The position numbers and the translations under genes were made by a program. A stretch of DNA of 64,000 bases from Allosalinactinospora lopnorensis (GTDB taxonomy: Bacteria; Actinomycetota; Actinomycetes; Streptosporangiales; Streptosporangiaceae), in contig NZ_LAJC01000004.1 in NCBI RefSeq assembly GCF_000981225.1, forward strand, positions 1 through 64,000, in the 5' to 3' direction. The stretch's first letter is position 1, and each line of letters begins with the position of its first letter. The notes under the pieces are model-generated. The model ran no database searches, had not been told where the DNA came from, and saw nothing but the letters and a program-made list of their open reading frames with translations. This document shows, in pieces, positions 63,859 through 64,000 of the stretch.

Positions 63859-64000
63859 ATGGCTGCCTGCGAGGTCTGCGGAAACGAGTACGAACGGGCC
63901 TTCGAAGTGCGTATGGCCGGGCAGAGCCACACCTTCGACAGCTTCGAATGCGCGATACACCGGCTGGCGCCGTCCTGTGAGCACTGCGGTTGCCGGGTGA
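63859..64000 (+). CDS. prokaryotic-metallothionein-like protein, N-terminal part (runs off the window)
   Basis: From ATG 63859 the frame reads MAACEVCGNEYERAFEV, then RMAGQSHTFDSFECAIHRLA and PSCEHCGCRV, and is still open at the last base. CxxC at residues 4-7, Cys in SFECAIH and the CxxCxC group match the small zinc-binding proteins annotated as prokaryotic metallothioneins in many actinobacteria and proteobacteria, which normally continue for about 30 more residues with a second Cys/His cluster. GGGGGGATCC precedes the start. Likely a Zn2+ binding cytoplasmic protein; whether it buffers metal or has a structural zinc site is not decided. Confidence 0.75.
   Translation, partial: MAACEVCGNEYERAFEVRMAGQSHTFDSFECAIHRLAPSCEHCGCRV

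Noticed and set aside
1-64000. CRISPR arrays, tRNA or rRNA genes, prophage genes
   Set aside because: I saw no regularly spaced direct repeats, cloverleaf-like sequences with CCA-type ends, rRNA signatures or phage structural genes. A dedicated RNA search could still find a missed small RNA.

Overview
The window is high-GC DNA with actinomycete gene content. It carries two sets of conservon-type genes (Roadblock/LC7, DUF742, Ras-like GTPase, ATPase), a DUF397/DUF5753/HATPase developmental-regulator set, a modular type I polyketide synthase and many lone HATPase-type regulators. A filamentous actinobacterium, perhaps of the Nocardiopsaceae/Streptosporangiales type, fits best; the genus is inference. 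I saw no rRNA, tRNA or CRISPR array.

Layout. 0.1-4.6 kb: a lipoprotein, an ISL3-family insertion sequence with inverted repeats, and a MinD/EspI-like ATPase whose P-loop lacks lysine. 4.7-7.7 kb (minus strand): mgtE preceded by an M-box magnesium riboswitch and a 24-codon leader ORF, then an RDD membrane protein. 7.8-13.7 kb (minus): a complete peptide-type ABC importer operon. 14.2-20.8 kb: GNAT, aldo/keto reductase, HATPase regulator, a 51-residue protein and an RND exporter. 21.3-26.0 kb: metal and ion homeostasis, with a CmtR-like ArsR repressor divergent from a CDF exporter, KtrB-KtrA potassium uptake, and an orphan ZnuA-type lipoprotein behind a Zur-like box. 26.2-28.2 kb: DUF397, XRE-DUF5753 and HATPase genes sharing a 12-bp palindrome. 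28.4-37.6 kb: metabolic genes (GDPD, amidohydrolase, flavin/PPOX protein, FabG-like SDR, threonine aldolase, beta-lactamase-like hydrolase, Gfo/Idh/MocA) and the biotin ECF importer BioY-EcfA-EcfT. 37.7-46.5 kb: a lactonase-type beta-propeller, a complete conservon (cvnA-D) and HrpA helicase. 46.7-47.7 kb: a MerR regulator followed directly by a 19-residue peptide with nine cysteines, and a CBS protein. 47.8-62.2 kb (minus): a small PKS locus. It has a KSQ loading module, one KS-AT-DH-KR-ACP module, a terminal KS-AT protein with no ACP, a styrene-monooxygenase-like flavoprotein and a second, orphan cvnB-cvnC pair. 63.0-64.0 kb: a phosphoribosyltransferase and the start of a prokaryotic-metallothionein-like protein.

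How the genes work together. Metal handling recurs: magnesium (riboswitch-mgtE), zinc/cadmium-type cations (ArsR/CDF, Zur box/ZnuA), MerR with a micro-metallothionein candidate, and a metallothionein-like gene at the right edge. The PKS modules would make a C5 2-methyl-2-enoyl intermediate and then extend with malonyl-CoA, but no release domain or final ACP is present, so the pathway is incomplete here or relies on partners elsewhere.

Sequence quality. Eight genes are broken by frameshifts (ISL3 transposase, RDD, GNAT, KtrB, amidohydrolase, PPOX, CvnB, PKS AT2). Seven are one-base changes, six of them losses within short G or C runs, and the reading resumes perfectly in another frame. This looks more like consensus errors than eight independent pseudogenes. 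I therefore annotate these loci as whole genes carrying a probable frameshift.
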